A stretch of DNA of 64,000 bases from Phorcus lineatus (Eukaryota; Mollusca; Gastropoda; Trochida; Trochidae): positions 43,665,402 to 43,729,401 of the forward strand of contig OV121086.1 of the NCBI GenBank assembly GCA_921293015.1, in the 5' to 3' direction. Below, piece after piece: positions 1 through 10,952 of this stretch. Position 1 is the first letter of the stretch. Each line of letters starts with the position of its first letter. A program made the position numbers and the translations under genes. A model generated the notes under the pieces. That model was not told the DNA's origin and did no database searches. It saw only the letters and a program-made list of their open reading frames with translations.

Positions 1-1419
1 ATTGCGTCAATAATCAATCACTATTATTTATTATGTTAAAAAACATTAAATGATTGCAATTTTCGATTAAACATCTATTGTTCAAGTGAAAATAGGCATT
101 TAGTCCGATGTGACCTCCGGTTCCAAAAAAAACAATGTCCGTCACACCTCGAAATGCCCAGTACAGTCCGTAGGCCTAAATCTAATTGACATAACAATTA
201 TTTCCAACAAGCGTAAAAAAGAAATATTTAATTAATATCATAAATCGGGATTTTATAATCTTACTTGAAACGGAAGAATATGCCTTCTAATTCATCATAC
301 GAAAACCATGTATGTAATCCAGACCTGCTAAACTGACTGACGTAGCTTGACGTATAAGCTCCGCCTCCTTCACGCGCTGTCACGGTCTTATTCGCGCAAT
401 AAATATGGCGGGAATATAGGGTTAAGTCGATGTTTCATATTTATGTTTAATACATGACCATGTTTGTATTTAATTTGTATTTATGAAAGAAATTAAAACC
501 CAATCCCATTTAATTTGAAATTGAACTGGACCCTGAGCGTGGACAGCTGACCACGCCCACTTAGGTTGGAGTTATCTCCACTTACACCAAGTGGCATATT
601 TTATTGCTTCTGGTATGGATCTTTTCTTTGAATGGGTTTTTTTTTCATGTTTTCAGTGTTATTGCTTTTTTCTCATCAGGAGCAACATCAAAATGTCAAA
701 TTAAGAATGGATGAAAACTAATAAATATATATATTTCACATCATTCAACCTTTAGCAACATACCATTTGCTTCTCATCTCTGTGTCTAAAGCACTTATTT
801 TTAATTTTTAATTTGCATTGTCGTATTTCATTTAATTATTTTGAAACAAAACTAAAAAATTATTTTTTCCCCTTCAAATCACAAAATAGAAACAAGAAAA
901 TTGTTGCTTTTTTGGCATCTCATGAATAAGAACATAATATAAAACAAAGTTTGAAATTCAAAGAAAATAATTTATTCATGCTGCCAGCGCATTCATAAAT
1001 AGGTATAAAGAACAATTGCATATAAATAGTACAAATAATTATAAAATTTACATAAAGAAATATGTACAAAGATTTATTTACAGAAATGATTAAACAGATT
1101 TTGGGGGGTGCACTTCAACGATCGCTGGACAGAAAGTTTGATGAAATGTGATGATAATAACATTTAGATAATTTAGATCAGGTAATAATAAGCAACAGTA
1201 AATAAACAATAATTTATTAGCTGAATTTAAAAAAAAAAATTAAAATTAAAATTAAGTTTCATGGAAATTTAAAACATATAATTTGACTGTTATCATCTAA
1301 ATTTGGCTTAAAATTTTTGATTAATTTAATGTGTTTATTAATATATCATAAATATTTCCATGTATTTCACATTTCATCAAATAGCTAAGGTCTAAGAGCC
1401 TGACAGACCATACAGCTTC
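1..1419. other. AT-rich 3' flank of the piggyBac gene
   Basis: No open frame worth calling. A somewhat GC-richer patch at about 340-560 stands out from the AT-rich background but shows no domain or RNA structure I recognise. I looked here for the other end of a piggyBac element (TTAA followed by CYCCCTTGCTG or similar) and did not find one, so a 3' terminus, if present, is diverged or left of the window. Confidence 0.4.
1334..1339 (-). terminator. candidate polyadenylation signal of the piggyBac gene
   Basis: The minus strand reads AATAAA about 80 nt downstream of the TGA stop at 1420-1422. Position and strand suit the 3' end of the transposase gene. AATAAA is common by chance in sequence this AT-rich. 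Confidence 0.35.
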
Positions 1420-1754
1420 TCACTCCTCAGTGTGATTAACTGTATGATACTGTCGGAAACAGTGTCTGCAGAGTCCAACTTTACATACTGGACACCAGGT
1501 CCGGACTCTGCCAGAGGAGCCCTCACGCTCTCTCTGTCTCTGCCTGCAGAGAACACACCATTTCCTTTTCTGTCCAGCGAGAGTCTCCATGAAATGTTGT
1601 CCGGTCAGCCGTCGGGATGGAGCTGCTGTCCTGGGTCGACCAGCAGCTTTCCTGTCTCGGTGTGTCCCGACGAGTGACGTAACGAGGGAAGTCTGGAAGT
1701 CCAGGCGGGAGGTCGTCTTACCATGGGTTGCCACGAAGACTTGATAGGCATTAA
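1420..1754 (-). CDS. piggyBac gene exon 7 (C-terminal Cys-rich domain)
   Basis: Residues 451-561. Opens VNAYQVFVATHGK then RLDFQTSLV, which continues directly from exon 6, and ends with cysteines 517, 520, 538, 541, 546, 549 and H554 (WCVLC, WCPVC, LCRHCF..YH), the zinc-binding C-terminal domain that helps piggyBac recognise its ends. Acceptor TTTTACAG after a T-rich tract. Confidence 0.9.
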
Positions 1755-4700
1755 CTGTAAAATAAAGTAAAGGGTGAATTCATGAAGGTCAAAACTTAGG
1801 CAAACATCATTCAAAGTTTACAGTTCTTTTTCTTATTTAAATTTCTAGCTTAGACAGTAATGAAGTTAGGAAACCTTATTAGTGAAGTTTCCTCTGAGCA
1901 GATTGAACACCCTACTGATATATGAGTCATTCTCAAAAAAGGGGTAAATGCTTGTCCTGAGGGCATATCTTTTTTTTAAAAAATTTGGGGTCAATTTTCT
2001 TTATATCATAGTATACACTGGGATAGATTCTACGTTTGCTGTGTGAATAAAAAAAAATACTTAGTTAATTTCGGTACTTACAAGCTATTTTACCACCCAA
2101 AAACACCCATTCATGACTGTCCCAGGTCGACCCCCTCAGCAAAGTCACCCCCTCCAGAGCCAGAAAACGCGTCATTTAAAAAAAATATATATGCAATTGA
2201 AGTATGAATAGCTTAAATAAGCATTGACATTCTTATAATTGCCATTATGATAACATATATTTATTAAATATGTCATTTTATACCTGTCCCTCAGAAAAGT
2301 GTCCTTCATGTAACAACCACATGAAATACCAAAATACTATCTGACCACTAAAAAAAATCTTATCTACTTCCTGTCCTGCTCATTGAGAGCATCCTGTTTA
2401 TGCTGGTGCCATGTGATGCTAGCTGCTTGTGAATCTCAGTGTTCTTAAAAATCCTGATTCAAGGTAAGAAATTGTTGAGTATCTTTTAGTACCATCCTTT
2501 ATGTAACGGCCATTTATCAACCTTATTGTTTGTTTTCATAAATGAGCATTTTTTGTGAAGTGACTTCTGTGATTATGATGACCAACATATGACCTTTTTT
2601 GATACTGATGCCATCATTAATGCATTAGATTTTTTTGGGGGTGAATGCCGTCCTTCATGTAACAGTCCTTTGTGTAACAGGACTATTTGTTACACGAAGG
2701 ACAGATTTTGTTACATGAATGACTTTCGATACTCAAAACAACTATTTTATTCATCAGGACAGACCTTAGAAAATTGGTCTTCTAAATAATGTTAATGCCA
2801 TATTGTTCTAAAGTTTGTTAATGTTCACATTTTGATTAAATTGTCATTTTGAAGTTTGGAATATCCTTCGTGTAACACCTAAACGACCTTTATGTAACAT
2901 CTGCATAGGATTTCGCATGAGTATGTTACCATATTTTCATATCTTCATCAGGACGGACCTGAACAAATAAGTTTACTAAATATTTCTGATGTCATATTGT
3001 TTTTAAAGATTTTTATTGTTCTCATATTGCTACAATTGACATTTTGGCGTTCAAATGTCTTCCGTGTAACACCTTGATGTCCTTTATGTAACATCTCATC
3101 AGAATTTTGCAAAGAATAAAGCATAATATCCACATATCCTTACCAGAACAAAATTATTTGAATGCCTTTTCTTTGACTATTGACTATCATAAGATGCAAT
3201 TTTTTACTTTTTCGGACTGTTATACCAAATCTTTATTTTCGGCTCTCAAGTCCTTTATGTAACATTTCCTGTCCCTAATGTAACAGATATGTTCTTCGAG
3301 TAACACATATATATTATTCATGAAAAAATATCTTAGAAATATATATTTTTATCTGCCAAACTTCTATTCCCTTGCTTATGTAAGATGTTTAGAGTTATAG
3401 TCTTTATATTGTCACAATAATGTTTTAGTATCGAAAAATAACTATCTTCAATGCTGTTCTGAGCGTAAAATTTGATAATGCTACAATTAATGTGTCTATT
3501 TAAACATCTCTTTCAGCTAACTTATCAATGTAGCCTATTTAACTACTAGAAAACAACTTAATCAAAATAATGTTAACTCAAAAGAAGTTAAATTCTACAA
3601 GATGTGTTCTTTTTTTAATGATAATGTATTGTTACACGAAGGACATAAAGTAGCGGGCAAATTAATTAATTGATTATATATCTTTAAATAATGATTAGTT
3701 ATAGGTTGCAGTTTTTTGTTTTTATGTTTTCCAGTTATTGTTGTTTTGATAATAAAAGTCAAATTATAACTTAATACACTCTGTTTTTGTGATTTTTTCA
3801 ACATCTGATTCCTGCGTATTTTGAGAATGACTCATATATCCTTTTCAGATATAATTTCTAAAATCAAAATTACCTGATGCTGTGAGAAGAAGGTTGACAA
3901 GCACCTTCTTCCACAGCTTCACGGAGCGTACTTGGGGATCGTAGAGTGTGATGAGCTGATCCCCAAGGTCTACACCTCCCATCGTCCTGTTGTAGAGTGT
4001 GACCACTGATGGGAGGGTCTTGGCAACGCCCCGTGAATTAGTTGTTGCCTCAAATCTGAAAGTACATAAGTAATGAAAGCAAAGATGGAAAGCCTTTAAT
4101 TGTTAGACTGAATTAGTATATTTTGGTATTAATTATCAAATGGATGATTTGATAGTTAGAAAATATAAATATCAATTTAAGTTAAGAAAGGAAGTATTTT
4201 CATACTTACGAATAATGAATTAACATTGTCAATTATTATTGATTTCAATCTATCGAGATAATATTTTACCTTGGGCTTCCCATGGTAGTGAGGAAGCTGA
4301 CGACCTTCCTGTCTGAGAAGAGGACCGCTAAAAGCGGTCCCTGCTTCCGGACAAATGTCGAACCCTTTGGTGGCGCCTTCCCAACAAAAGAGCTCGGCAT
4401 CCCTCGTCGACGAACTGTGACAACACCCGTACAGAACGTTCCTCTATCAAACAAGGCATGACAGAGGGCAGGACTGCAAAAGTAGTTGTCACAGACGATG
4501 TGGTGTCCCTTGTCGAGGTGGGGTCCCATCAAGTCCATGACCACACTGAAACCCAGGCCATTCTTGTCAGGTGGTCCTCCTAGAGTCTTTCCAAGGTAGA
4601 TTCGGACCTGATGGGTGTAGCCTGTTCCAGCCTCGGCAAGGATCCACATCTTCACCCCCCAACGGTGGGACTTCTTCTGGGCCATATACTGGACCAAATG

Positions 4701-7700
4701 ACTCCGTCCCTTGAAGCCGACCATTCTTTCATCCACACAGACACTTTGGGCCAGCCTGCAACATATTTCAGAATGAACTTTAACATAAGCATAATAAATC
4801 ATTTTAATGTAAGAAGCAACTTGTTTTCAATGTTATGTAATTTGTTACTTTGATGTTATATCTTGTTTTACTATTGCAATGATACAACTTCAACTAATAT
4901 TCATTTAAAAGATTTGAAATGATTTGTTTTTGACAAACAAAATCTTAACTTGCTATAAAATATCTTCAATCTTTGCCAATTAGTTTTGGTTAATCACCAT
5001 CAGATTTTTTGTATTAAGCATGTGACTTTAAGCTAGACACAGACTTGGTAACTGATAAATCATCAATCTTAATAGGACAGACTGGGTAACTGATAAATCA
5101 TCAATCTTAATAGGACAACTTTTCACATTTTTCCATTACACACTTAAAATGATAGAATACTTAAAATTTATGTGACTCACCCATAGTTCTGTGCAAATGA
5201 TCCATTCACAAGATCCAGCACCGGGCGGATCTTGTGGAGGGGATCATGTCCTGGATGACCTCGGGGAACTGCATCTTCATTATTGTTGCAGTGAAGGAAC
5301 CGCAAAATGAGCTGAAATTACAGAAAAGTTAAATTTTTATTTCTATAAAAGCTTCCATTAAATGTAAATGGTAAATTCCTTCAGTCGCTATTTCAAGTTG
5401 TTTTCTAAGCATTTATTTGCTGGTACATATATAATTAATATTTTGTTGAAAAAGTTTCTCTATCTTTTGTAAAGATTTCATAGTTACTTACTTGGAAGCG
5501 GTTCCTCGTCATCACTTCCCCGAATGATGATGTTCTGGTCATCCATGTCTTGACCCCCTCATTCCAGTAAGATTCAATGGTCGGCTTGCGGACAAGTCCC
5601 ATGGTCAGTAGAAGGCCCAGAAAAGCTCTAACCTCTTCACGGGTGACAGGAGTCCAGCTCCTGACCCGGCTGTGGATTGAAGGTTGGTGGTCCTGCAGGT
5701 ACTGCTCAGCATACCTGTTTGTCTCCCTGACCAGCAGGTCGAACAAATCAACACCTCCGCCTCCCACTCCCAGCTGTCTATCAAAGTAGGTAATAGGCAG
5801 CTCTCCTCGACCTGAAAAATGGTGTATTTCATGTAGTGTGAATATATTGATAATCCTTCATTACACATGTTTTTCTATCTAATTCAATTTATCAAATCTG
5901 ATGACTAAATCATCTACCAATCTCTTTACCACATACTTAATATCAATTGTGTTAATTATGCACCTAACATGTCAGGAGGTCAAAGAGTTATCACAAATGA
6001 ATTGAAATGATACTTTGTATTTTCATTAAATATTATGCATTAAGTTATAAACAAATCATGTCTGGTGATAAAGATCTAAAGTACCTGGAGGGTTGACAGG
6101 ACCACACTCTGCATGGAAGCCAGTTCCATGCAAATGTATAAAGTTATCAGTGTCCAGCACTTGGAACCATGGACCCCGAACCATCGGCCTGCGATGGTTT
6201 GGCTGATGATCATTGGCACCTAAACAAAATTTATTAAATGATTAAGTCACATTATTCTTTAAAAGGCTAGGTTTCATAGAAAAAAACTGGAGTTATTTGG
6301 TGGATGCCATAACAAAAATAAATTTATCTTAAATTCAAAGTTTATTAGAACAGTTTGAACAAGGTAATCCCTGAAAATAAAAAGGCAGATTATACAATCT
6401 GAAATAATTCTGGTTATATAATCATTTACTTGTTAACATGATGACTTGACATTTACCAAAACATTTTTCATCCTTTCTTGATAACCAATAGATTATTGTG
6501 TTAATAAATTCACTTGAGCCTAGTATATGGGTCATTCTCAAAAAATGGAGTCATTTGGTGGATGCCATAACAAAACAAAAATTCTTTTCAATTTCAAATT
6601 TATTTGAACAGTTTGAACAAGGTAATACCTGAAAATAAAAATCCAGATCATGCAATCTTAAACATGTCTGGTTATATGAATATTTACTTTTTAACATTAT
6701 GAGTTGAGGATATATGTTAGTGATGTTACCAAAACAATTTTTAGCCTTTCTTGATAACTAATAAATTATTTTTGTTAAAACATATACTTGAGCTTAGTAT
6801 CTATAACATACTTTAGGTTGCCTGAAGAAAATCTATAAAAACTTATCATCAAATTTAGTTTTTCATGAATTTACTTGTGAAATGTGACACTGACAACGTA
6901 ATGAGATACAAATTTATGTATACAAAGTGCAATTACAATTAAAAAATGCTAAATTAACTTTATAAGTTTGAGAAAGGTTAATTGGTAATACGGTAACAGG
7001 TGGATTGCGTATCTTGATAAGAACCTACTGAACATCAATGAAATACTTTTTTTTTTCATTAATGAGTAACTCCTTTCAGACTTCACCCATAACATCTGGC
7101 TTTTTTTCATGTAGAGTATTATATCTATAGATGTAAATAGTGACTTATGACCATTGTTAGTGACATAACGTGCATAATATCATGTTTTTATTGACATTAA
7201 AAACACCAATATTGAAGAGATTAAAGAGTTTGTTGTTCTACTCTTTACAAACATGAAAGATACACCTGGAGAAATCACAAATGGGGTAAAAAAATCATCA
7301 AATTGTAAAAATAATTCTCTGTTAGCATAATTACTCCATTTTTTGAGAATGACCCATATATGACATACTTTAGGTTGTCTGAAGAAAAATTATTAAAACT
7401 AATTATCTAATTTAGTTTTTCATGAATAAACTTATGAAATGTGATACTAACAATCCAGCGAGGTACAGTTATGTGTGTACAGAGGGCAAACGCTATTAAA
7501 AAATACATAAGTAACCATGGGCCATTTTGCACAAAGGTAACATCACTGACAGAAAAGGTAATATCATTGACAAAAAGGCACATTTGTCATGCCTAGTGTT
7601 AGTTGATTCACTTTTTATGGTTTAAAAAATAATAATTTCATAAATCAATTGTTACTAAAAAACAAAGCTATCCATTTCTGTCAAAGCAGTGGAACCATCA

Positions 7701-9383
7701 CCACTGATCATTTTGTAATTACCCTCGTGTTACCTATTTCCGTGGTAATATAAGAAATAATCTTCTATAAGTGTCAATGCTGATAATGTCAAACATCCTA
7801 AACATCATAAAGTGATAGAGTACATATTTTTCATCTAGGTAACGTTAAACAAACAGTTGTTTTACTCTTTTGTTAAATCTTGTTCACATTTTAAAAACAG
7901 ATGCAAATTGTTATTAATTAATTTGGTGTCACCTGTTTTCATGGTATTTCTATTGTATAAAATTATGAGAATACAATGTATGCAACAACTTCAATTTTTC
8001 CTTTTTTTTAAACACAGATCAATAGCATTTAAATTGATGTTGACATGTGTTTAAAATATTTACATGGTCATTGAATTATTTCACTTTCGTCAATATTTAT
8101 CATAAAATGTCTTTTTCTGGTAAAGTAAAGAAATCATGAGGCTGCTTAGAGCATATTTAGTATTAGAAAATCTTCTAGTCACCAAATACCTTGCATTTCA
8201 AGTAGTTAAAGATTTAATATTAGCAAGCAATGCAAAGTATAACTTTTCATGCAATAACTTGCTTTTACAGCACCGGAAAATCATACAAAATAGCCAAAAA
8301 TATATAAGAATCAACCTTTCTATGATTCCATATATTTATTAGTAGAACAGGTACTATACTCAAAAGTCAGGTGATTCATAATAATGGAAATGTTTGGTGT
8401 TGGCCTATTCAAACCCTGTCTGTGTATATTTAGCCTACACATGCGGAGTAAACTTTTAACTTCAGCTCAAAAGGACCCAGGTTTATTCCAATTTGTGATT
8501 AGTATATATAATTCACAGTAAAATGTTCATGCCAGTACATCATACTTCAGTGAAATTAGAATTGCTTGAAAATGATCATTACAAATTTTTTCAAGTCTTT
8601 GCCATACTTTTTTTTCTTAAGTTTGAGATCATATGCATGAATAATAACTTCTTAAAGATGTACCTAAGAGTATTCTAAATAAAATTCATCAAAATAGCTT
8701 ACCTTGGAAAATTATTACTCGTTAGGCCTACATTTGGAGCAACTATAGAATTGGTTCGCCACCTAAAATACATATCCTAACCCTAACCCATACCCTAAAA
8801 CTAACCCTAAAAATTAACACTTACCCTAATCCTAAACTCTAACCCTATCAAATGAAAGGAAAATAATATCAGATATGCTGTATTGAAGATTATATAGGTA
8901 TGTATAGTAATTATGAAAACAGGTGGCGAACCAATTCTATAGTTATACCCTACATTTCTACATAAATTTATGAGAAACATATAAATAGGCTATAGACTGA
9001 TCGAAAGCAGACGACACAATAATTCCGCCTGATATCATGTTTGCTGAAAAAAATGCAAGAGCTACTATGAACTTGCCCAAGGACGTTCATAGACCTATAT
9101 AAATCCTTGAGTTAGCAAATGGTCAGAAATAGAAAGTGTACATCAAGAAAGCAAACGTAGGCCCTATTGGATACCATAATAACACCGAAAATTCGTCAAT
9201 AAACAAACGTTTGTAATTTGACATTTCTGGGCCCAAATTTTATTTTCAAACACTTTTTAACAATTGATTAAAAACTAAGTACTCACCATCAACCCCGGGG
9301 TCCATGTCATCTTCTGGCTCTGAGTCGGGGAGAGAAATGTCCGACTCAGAGCCCGAATCTTCAAACACGTCTGTCGCTTCCAT
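1420..9383 (-). CDS. intron-bearing piggyBac-type transposase (PGBD-like), 7 exons, 561 aa
   Basis: The family cuts and pastes DNA at TTAA sites; some members are domesticated host nuclear proteins. Exons in order of transcription: 9383-9287, 6219-6085, 5811-5492, 5311-5181, 4755-4270, 4055-3874, 1754-1420. Every intron starts GT and ends AG, and the phases (1,1,0,2,2,1) fit, giving one frame from ATG to TGA of 561 residues, close to the usual 550-600. Order of parts: acidic N-terminus, N-terminal domain, DDD core with D236 (VDERMVGFKGR), D317 (VCDNYFCS) and D419 (GGVDLGDQL), then a C-terminal ring of seven Cys/His. D-D spacings of 81 and 102 resemble the 78 and 101 of the moth enzyme. Most piggyBac elements lack introns, so six introns with insertions inside them suggest either a host-like PGBD gene or a long-resident intron-bearing element. 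No frame break was seen. Confidence 0.93.
1917..3840. mobile_element. 1.9-kb non-autonomous element with 22-bp TIRs inside piggyBac intron 6
   Basis: Perfect 22-bp inverted repeats (ATGAGTCATTCTCAAAA at their core) lie at 1917-1938 and 3819-3840. The inside has no significant coding frame but holds about 14 copies of a 13-15 bp motif near TCCTTYRTGTAACA, eleven forward and three reverse. Repeated short sites of this kind often bind a transposase, which is an inference here. No clear target duplication was resolved. The TIR core is shared with the element at 6524-7360. Confidence 0.75.
3874..4055 (-). CDS. piggyBac gene exon 6 (catalytic D3)
   Basis: Residues 390-451. Contains VVTLYNRTMGGVDLGDQL with D419 (and D422), then YDPQVRSVKLWKKVLVNLL, the usual end of the catalytic fold. 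Acceptor TTTCAG, donor GTAATT. Confidence 0.92.
4270..4755 (-). CDS. piggyBac gene exon 5 (catalytic D1 and D2)
   Basis: Residues 228-390. Carries D236 in SVCVDERMVGFKGR and D317 in HIVCDNYFCSPALCH, the first two metal-binding aspartates of the RNase H-like fold. Ends within ...MGSPR at donor GTAAAA. Confidence 0.92.
5041..5116. repeat. two-copy 38-bp tandem repeat in piggyBac intron 4
   Basis: AGACTTGGTAACTGATAAAT... at 5041 is repeated from 5079 with one visible difference, so the duplication is recent. Confidence 0.8.
5181..5311 (-). CDS. piggyBac gene exon 4
   Basis: Residues 185-228: LILRFLHCNNNEDAV followed by DPLHKIRPVLDLVNGSFAQNYG, the family's RFLHFND...D.LYKIRPV block that leads into the first catalytic aspartate. 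Acceptor AATTTCAG, donor GTGAGT, phase 2 out. Confidence 0.9.
5492..5811 (-). CDS. piggyBac gene exon 3 (conserved N-terminal domain)
   Basis: Residues 78-184. Contains VDLFDLLVRETNRYAEQY, then REEVRAFLGLLLTMGLVRKP and YWNEGVKTWMT, all standard piggyBac N-terminal motifs. Acceptor TTTTTCAG and donor GTAAGT are both strong. Confidence 0.9.
6085..6219 (-). CDS. piggyBac gene exon 2
   Basis: Residues 33-78, beginning GANDHQPNH and ending GPVNPPG. Acceptor TTTAG at its 5' side and donor GTACTT at its 3' side, both phase 1. It falls between the acidic head and the conserved N-terminal domain; the sequence itself is not distinctive. Confidence 0.8.
6289..6812. repeat. 258-bp direct duplication overlapping the intron-1 element
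   Basis: The stretch from 6289 (GGAGTTATTTGGTGGATGCC) recurs from 6547 with the same order of landmarks: AACAGTTTGAACAAGGTAAT, CCTTTCTTGATAAC, ACTTGAGC. A second, longer-spaced repeat joins 6807 and 7364 (CATACTTTAGGTTG). It looks like old tandem duplication around or by the TIR element. Confidence 0.65.
6524..7360. mobile_element. 0.84-kb TIR element inside piggyBac intron 1
   Basis: A 28-bp inverted repeat (core GGGTCATTCTCAAAAAATGG) at 6524-6551 and 7333-7360 bounds it, with perfect arms. It shares the GTCATTCTCAAAA core with the intron-6 element, so both look like non-autonomous members of one family, but it lacks the TGTAACA repeats. Parts of it are duplicated just outside (6289-6530 and 7364-7440). 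Confidence 0.7.
8736..8948. mobile_element. 213-bp MITE packed with telomere-like CCCTAA repeats
   Basis: Inverted arms of 24 perfect bases (AACTATAGAATTGGTTCGCC...) sit at 8741-8764 and 8921-8944 and extend imperfectly to the outer GG. Direct repeats CCTACATTT at 8727-8735 and 8949-8957 look like a 9-bp target duplication. The left half of the interior (8774-8850) is about ten degenerate CCCTAA units. The element lies in intron 1 of the piggyBac gene and has no coding capacity. Confidence 0.8.
8774..8850. repeat. interstitial telomere-like repeat
   Basis: Degenerate run of CCCTAA/CCTAACC on the plus strand (TTAGGG on the other), matching the animal telomere unit but with spacers and mismatches. 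It belongs to the surrounding MITE rather than marking a chromosome end. Confidence 0.75.
9287..9383 (-). CDS. piggyBac gene exon 1 (acidic N-terminus)
   Basis: Starts at the ATG at 9383 (MEATDVFEDSGSESD...), the only in-frame ATG at the head of an acidic Ser/Asp/Glu stretch, which is how piggyBac proteins usually begin. Ends at donor GTGAGT (9286-9281), phase 1. Confidence 0.85.
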
Positions 9384-10860
9384 TACTTATCGGTAGATGC
9401 CGGAAGTCGTCTGACGGTAAAATACTAAATATATGCTCATTAATATTCATGAGCTCGTGGTCGCTTAATGTCTCTCCAAACACGTTGTGCATGGTTTAAA
9501 CGTTCACCATGAATCCAGAAACTTATATAGATGATTACTTTATGGGGTTTAAAAACGTGCAGGTACTGGTAATTCACGCACCTGTTGCAATATTCGATTT
9601 AGCGAAGGCAATGTAAGGTGAAGGTCACAAAGCACGCTATTACCTTCGAAACTAACGACAAGATAACGGCCCAGCCTCTGTTGACACCAGAATCTCAAAA
9701 TAAATTGAAATTACAGTATTTATAAACTGCAACTGATAACAATCATCCCTCCATTAATCAATTTATGATACTTGTACTTTTTTTTAACATTTCTGAGAGT
9801 ATAAAATTGGCCTAGGGTAAAAAAAAATTGACACGATTGTACATGTACATAATTGTACATTTCCACTGTAGCCTATGGCTATGTATTTTCTAAAATGTTT
9901 GACTAGCTCCATCAAAAGTATACATTTTTATTAACTGAAATCACAGACAGAGAAATAAATCTGTCGGTGTTTCAAATTAGCTAAAATATATTTGCTGTAC
10001 GGTAGTATGGTACCTATAACCCTTCGTAAAATGTTTTACCCTCTTAGCATAATTGAAATAGGTAATTAAACATGATACGATAAATCAATGGAATTTCCCC
10101 AACTATAAAACTTAATCTTTATGATTAAAGTTTCCTAAACGAACAATTGATTTGCCATGTTGACCGGTGGATGATTGATGCTGTACATGAAGTATTCTAA
10201 AAGTCTTTAGGAAACGCCAATCTAGCAGTAGGTCAGTGACACCACGACCGCCATTTGTGTTCACCCTGGAAGAAGGTGCTCGATTAAAAGAGTAATGTTT
10301 TTGAAATATCAAGTCTAAGGCATCATGAAAAAGTATAAATGTACACAAATGTGAAGTAATGGGTAATTATGTTTCACTGTTTCGGTTTTTTTTCGCGGGA
10401 CAATTTGTCAATGGGAGTTTTTGGACAGGATATTTCATTACCATCACGATAAACACGACCCGTCATTTTTGATCAGAAATCAAATTTGTTTACATGATGA
10501 CTTTTAGTTACGTGCCATATATCCGATAATCAAAACTATGATCAAATGTATGGGAGATGTAGTTCAGAGACCTAGGAACATTGTTCAGTCAATTATTTTA
10601 CAATACTTGAAATGTAAATAACGTATCGTCATTTTCTCATTGGAAGTACAGTTTGCCACTGTATCAGAAAGTTAAAATGGCGCCCGCTTCAAACTGTTTT
10701 GTTCATGTATTTTGGAAAAATAAGTTTAACTCGAATAAAAATGAACCAATACGAATGATTTTGGCACCAAATTAATACTTAGAGATTTTTATTTGAAAAT
10801 AGTACAAAATTCATATTGATATATCAATTAAATAAATATTTATTTTGTTCTGATTGGGGT
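9384..10860. other. 5' flank of the piggyBac gene, no gene seen
   Basis: AT-rich, no supported frame. A short dyad (GCTCAT...ATGAGC near 9433-9452) lies about 50 nt upstream of the transposase ATG. Core promoter elements could not be assigned. Confidence 0.35.
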
Positions 10861-10948
10861 ATATCATGGAATGTACATTTATGTACATCCCGGCACCTGA
10901 ATGGCGTTTCGTGTATGTACATGTATGTCCTGGCCGGCAGCAAGGGAG
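10861..10948 (-). mobile_element. piggyBac-like terminal sequence next to a TTAA
   Basis: On the minus strand a TTAA (10952-10949) is followed by CTCCCTTGCTGCCGG and then palindrome-rich sequence with TACATGTACATA and TGTACATAAATGTACA. TTAA plus a C-rich first tip and short subterminal repeats is the piggyBac pattern. Its orientation would suit the 5' end of the element carrying the transposase gene, 1.57 kb from its ATG. The opposite end was not found, so it may instead be a lone end or a separate MITE. Confidence 0.4.
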
Positions 10949-10952
10949 TTAA

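Noticed and set aside
8774-8850. Telomere or chromosome-fusion scar
   Set aside because: The repeats are short, degenerate and enclosed by inverted arms and a target duplication, so they belong to a MITE.
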